A DNA stretch of 64,000 nucleotides from contig NZ_JADQDP010000001.1 in NCBI RefSeq assembly GCF_015694735.1, positions 868,001 to 932,000 of the forward strand. Direction: 5' to 3'. Shown here piece after piece: positions 61,983 to 64,000 of the stretch; position 1 is the first letter of the stretch, and the number at the start of each line of letters is the position of its first letter. A model generated the notes under the pieces. That model ran no database searches and was not told the DNA's origin. It was given only the letters and a program-made list of their open reading frames with translations. Origin of the DNA: Hymenobacter properus. Lineage in GTDB: Bacteria; Bacteroidota; Bacteroidia; Cytophagales; Hymenobacteraceae. The position numbers and the translations under genes were made by a program.

Positions 61983-64000
61983 CTAATTCTGCTCCGTCAG
62001 CTCCAGCAGCAGCTGGCAGAGGTCGGCTTCCTCGTAGGGCTTGGTGAGGCAGGCGTTCATGCCGGCGGCCAGGTAGGCGGCGCGGTCGGCCTCGAAGGCA
62101 TTGGCGGTGAGGGCAATGATGGGCACGCGGGCCCGTGCCATTTCGGGGTGGCGGCGGATGGCCTCGGTTACTTGCACGCCGGTCAGGCCGGGCATGCGGA
62201 TGTCGAGCAGGGCCGCATCGAAAGGCTGCTTGAGCAGCTCGGCTAGGGCATCGCGCCCGTTGCTCACGGGCGTCACCTGCACGCCCCAGTGCTCGAGCAC
62301 GGCCATGGCAATGCGCTGGTTTACCACATTGTCTTCGGCCAGCAGCACGCGCAGGCCGCGCAGGTTTTCGCAGGCCAGGCGCGCGGGGGCGGGCGCAGGT
62401 GCCTCAGCAGCCTCCTGGGCCCGCGGCAGGGTGAGCAGGAACATGAAAACGGTGCCCTGGCCGGGCCGGCTGCTCAGGCGCAGGGCACCGCCCATTTGTG
62501 CCACCAGCTGCTGGCTGATGGCCAGGCCCAGGCCGGTGCCCCCGTAGCGGCGGCTGGTGTCGGCCGAGGCCTGGGCAAAAGCGTCGAAGATGTGTATCTG
62601 CTCTTTCACCGAAATACCGATGCCGGTGTCTTCGACGCGGAAGTGCACCGTCAGGGCTTCGGCATTCTCCTCTATCACATCAGCCCCGAGGCGAACCTGC
62701 CCTTTTTCCGTGAATTTGATGGCGTTGGAAAGCAGGTTGAGCAGCACCTGGTGCAGGCGGTAGGCGTCGCCCACCACGCGGGGCACGGCCGCGGCCAAGG
62801 GTTCTACCACCAGGGCCAGGCCTTTGGCGGCGGCCAGGGCGGCCACCGTCTGGCCGGCCCCCTGCAGGGCCATGCGCAGGTCGAAGGGCGCCCGGTTGAG
62901 CGGGGCGTGCTGGGTGGTGATTTTGGCCATGTCGAGCACGTCGTTGAGCAGGGCCAGCAGGTGCTGGCCGGCGTGCTGCATGGTGGCCAGGTAGTCACGC
63001 TGGGCGGGCGTGAGCTCGGTTTTCTGCAGCAGCGAGGCCATGCCCAGCACGCCGTTGAGGGGGGTGCGGATTTCGTGGCTCATGCGGGCCAGGAAGTCTT
63101 CCTTGGCCTGCGCGTTTTCCTCGGCTTCCCACTTGGCTTGCTGCAGGGCCTTCTGGGCCAGAATGCCCTCCGTCACGTCGTAGCCCGAGGCCACCACGTA
63201 GGTGGGGTAGCCTTCCTCGCGCACTTCGTAGGTGTAATACTGCAGGTAGCGCCGCTCGCCGCCACCGGCCAGCACCTGCACCACGCCGGATTGCACCTGC
63301 TGCGTATCGCCCAAGTAAGCCTGCACGGCCGCGTGGTGCTCGGCCGGAATGGCCTGCTGCAGCGAGCGGCCCACCAGCTGGGCCGCAGGCAGGCCCATGA
63401 GGCGCTCAATGGCTGGGTTCACCGACAGCACCACGCCGGCCAGGTCGTGGGTGCAGATTAGGGCCTGGGAGTAGTACACCAGGTCGTGGTACTGCTTTTC
63501 GCGGCGTTCCAGGGCCTGGCGGGCCTGCTTCACGGCGGTCACGTCGGTGCTGATGGTCAGGATGTCGAACTGGCCGTCCAGGCGCCGCAGGGGGCGCTTG
63601 TGCACGTTGAAGTAGCGGGTTTCGCCGGTTTTCAGCGTGAACGGCATTTCCTTCACCTGCGGCTGCTGGGTGGTGCGCACCAGTTGGTTGAGGGCCTGCA
63701 TCTGCCGCATTTCCTCGCGCACCGGCTCGGACGCTCCCTCCGGCTGCCAGTGGCTGCCGTGCCCAATCATGGTTTCGTAGGCGGGGTTGGCAAACGACAC
63801 CGCGCCGCTGGGGTCTACCAGGTAGAGCACGTTGGGCAGGGCGTCGAGAATCTGGCGCACGAAGTTTTGCTGCACCTGCAGCATTTGCTGCACCTCGTGC
63901 TGCAGCTTTTCGGCCGTGTAGCGCGCCGTGATGTCGATGCCCGCCCCTACCACCATGCGCAGCTGGCCGTCGGCGTCGAACACGGGCCGCAGGTGCCGCA
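61983..64000 (-). CDS. Hybrid sensor histidine kinase, N-terminus outside window
   Basis: At least 672 aa; the frame is open to the right edge, with RHLRPVFDADGQ reading as the end of a PAS domain, so the gene is 5'-partial. At least two further PAS domains follow (VRQILDALPNVLYLVDPSG and YYSQALICTHDLAGVVLSV). The HisKA domain has MSHEIRTPLNGVLGM. The HATPase has NLLSNAIKFTEKG and RYGGTGLGLAIS. A C-terminal receiver has Asp in DAALLDIRMPGL. The phosphate may pass to the C-terminal receiver and on to a partner. No membrane segment is visible in the part present. Confidence 0.95.
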   Translation of the reverse strand, partial: RHLRPVFDADGQLRMVVGAGIDITARYTAEKLQHEVQQMLQVQQNFVRQILDALPNVLYLVDPSGAVSFANPAYETMIGHGSHWQPEGASEPVREEMRQMQALNQLVRTTQQPQVKEMPFTLKTGETRYFNVHKRPLRRLDGQFDILTISTDVTAVKQARQALERREKQYHDLVYYSQALICTHDLAGVVLSVNPAIERLMGLPAAQLVGRSLQQAIPAEHHAAVQAYLGDTQQVQSGVVQVLAGGGERRYLQYYTYEVREEGYPTYVVASGYDVTEGILAQKALQQAKWEAEENAQAKEDFLARMSHEIRTPLNGVLGMASLLQKTELTPAQRDYLATMQHAGQHLLALLNDVLDMAKITTQHAPLNRAPFDLRMALQGAGQTVAALAAAKGLALVVEPLAAAVPRVVGDAYRLHQVLLNLLSNAIKFTEKGQVRLGADVIEENAEALTVHFRVEDTGIGISVKEQIHIFDAFAQASADTSRRYGGTGLGLAISQQLVAQMGGALRLSSRPGQGTVFMFLLTLPRAQEAAEAPAPAPARLACENLRGLRVLLAEDNVVNQRIAMAVLEHWGVQVTPVSNGRDALAELLKQPFDAALLDIRMPGLTGVQVTEAIRRHPEMARARVPIIALTANAFEADRAAYLAAGMNACLTKPYEEADLCQLLLELTEQN

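Overview
The window comes from a high-GC Bacteroidota, most likely Hymenobacter or a close relative. The lineage call is an inference. It rests on a SusC/SusD pair, Bacteroidota-type promoter boxes (TAnnTTTG), LytS/LytTR signalling, surface proteins built from Fn3-like and IPT/TIG-like repeats, and GC-rich palindromic intergenic repeats.

Layout. (1) 1-5326, minus: a very large secreted surface protein whose C-terminus lies beyond the left edge. About 1 kb of non-coding, possibly degraded DNA follows. (2) 6343-12060: a GT4-like glycosyltransferase and a LytTR response regulator/LytS-like kinase pair (minus), then a pullulanase (plus). (3) 12264-52288, minus: a 40-kb co-directional xylan utilisation locus of 22 genes. 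Read in the direction of transcription it has uxuA, GH67, an SDR oxidoreductase, susC, susD, a GDSL/SGNH acetylesterase, xylB, xylA, then a terminator and a 545-bp gap. GH10, GH115, GH127, GH43, GH97, a double CE1 esterase, two GH43, a second GH67, GH43, GH8, two more GH43 and GH3 follow. (4) 52289-53791: a divergent control region with a perfect 38-bp palindrome between two opposed TAnnTTTG boxes, and a LacI-family regulator carrying an extra N-terminal zinc ribbon. (5) 54034-59714, plus: a six-gene envelope operon. It encodes a coiled-coil protein, a membrane-anchored PspA-like protein, a small exported protein, a substrate-binding protein fused to an OmpA peptidoglycan-binding domain, and a NitT/TauT-type ABC permease and ATPase. 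(6) 59720-60419, minus: a small AT-richer pair, an NTF2-fold immunity-like lipoprotein and a Cys-rich putative zinc protein. (7) 60501-64000: an NtrC-type sigma-54 response regulator (plus) and a hybrid PAS histidine kinase (minus) cut by the right edge.

How the genes work together. The xylan locus covers every step for glucuronoarabinoxylan except some transport and late uronate steps. Esterases remove acetyl and feruloyl groups, GH115 and GH67 remove (methyl)glucuronate, GH43 and GH127 remove arabinose, GH10 cuts the backbone, and GH8, GH43 and GH3 finish oligosaccharides. XylA/XylB then feed xylose to the pentose phosphate pathway, and UxuA plus the SDR act on the glucuronate branch. Glucuronate isomerase (uxaC), kdgK/eda and an inner-membrane sugar transporter are not in the window. 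No hybrid two-component, AraC or ECF regulator is present, so the LacI-type protein at the divergent promoter is the obvious candidate switch.

The best candidate for an under-described system is the 54-60 kb envelope operon. The divergent LacI/operator arrangement is the clearest regulatory discovery. No tRNA, rRNA, CRISPR array or intact insertion sequence was seen.
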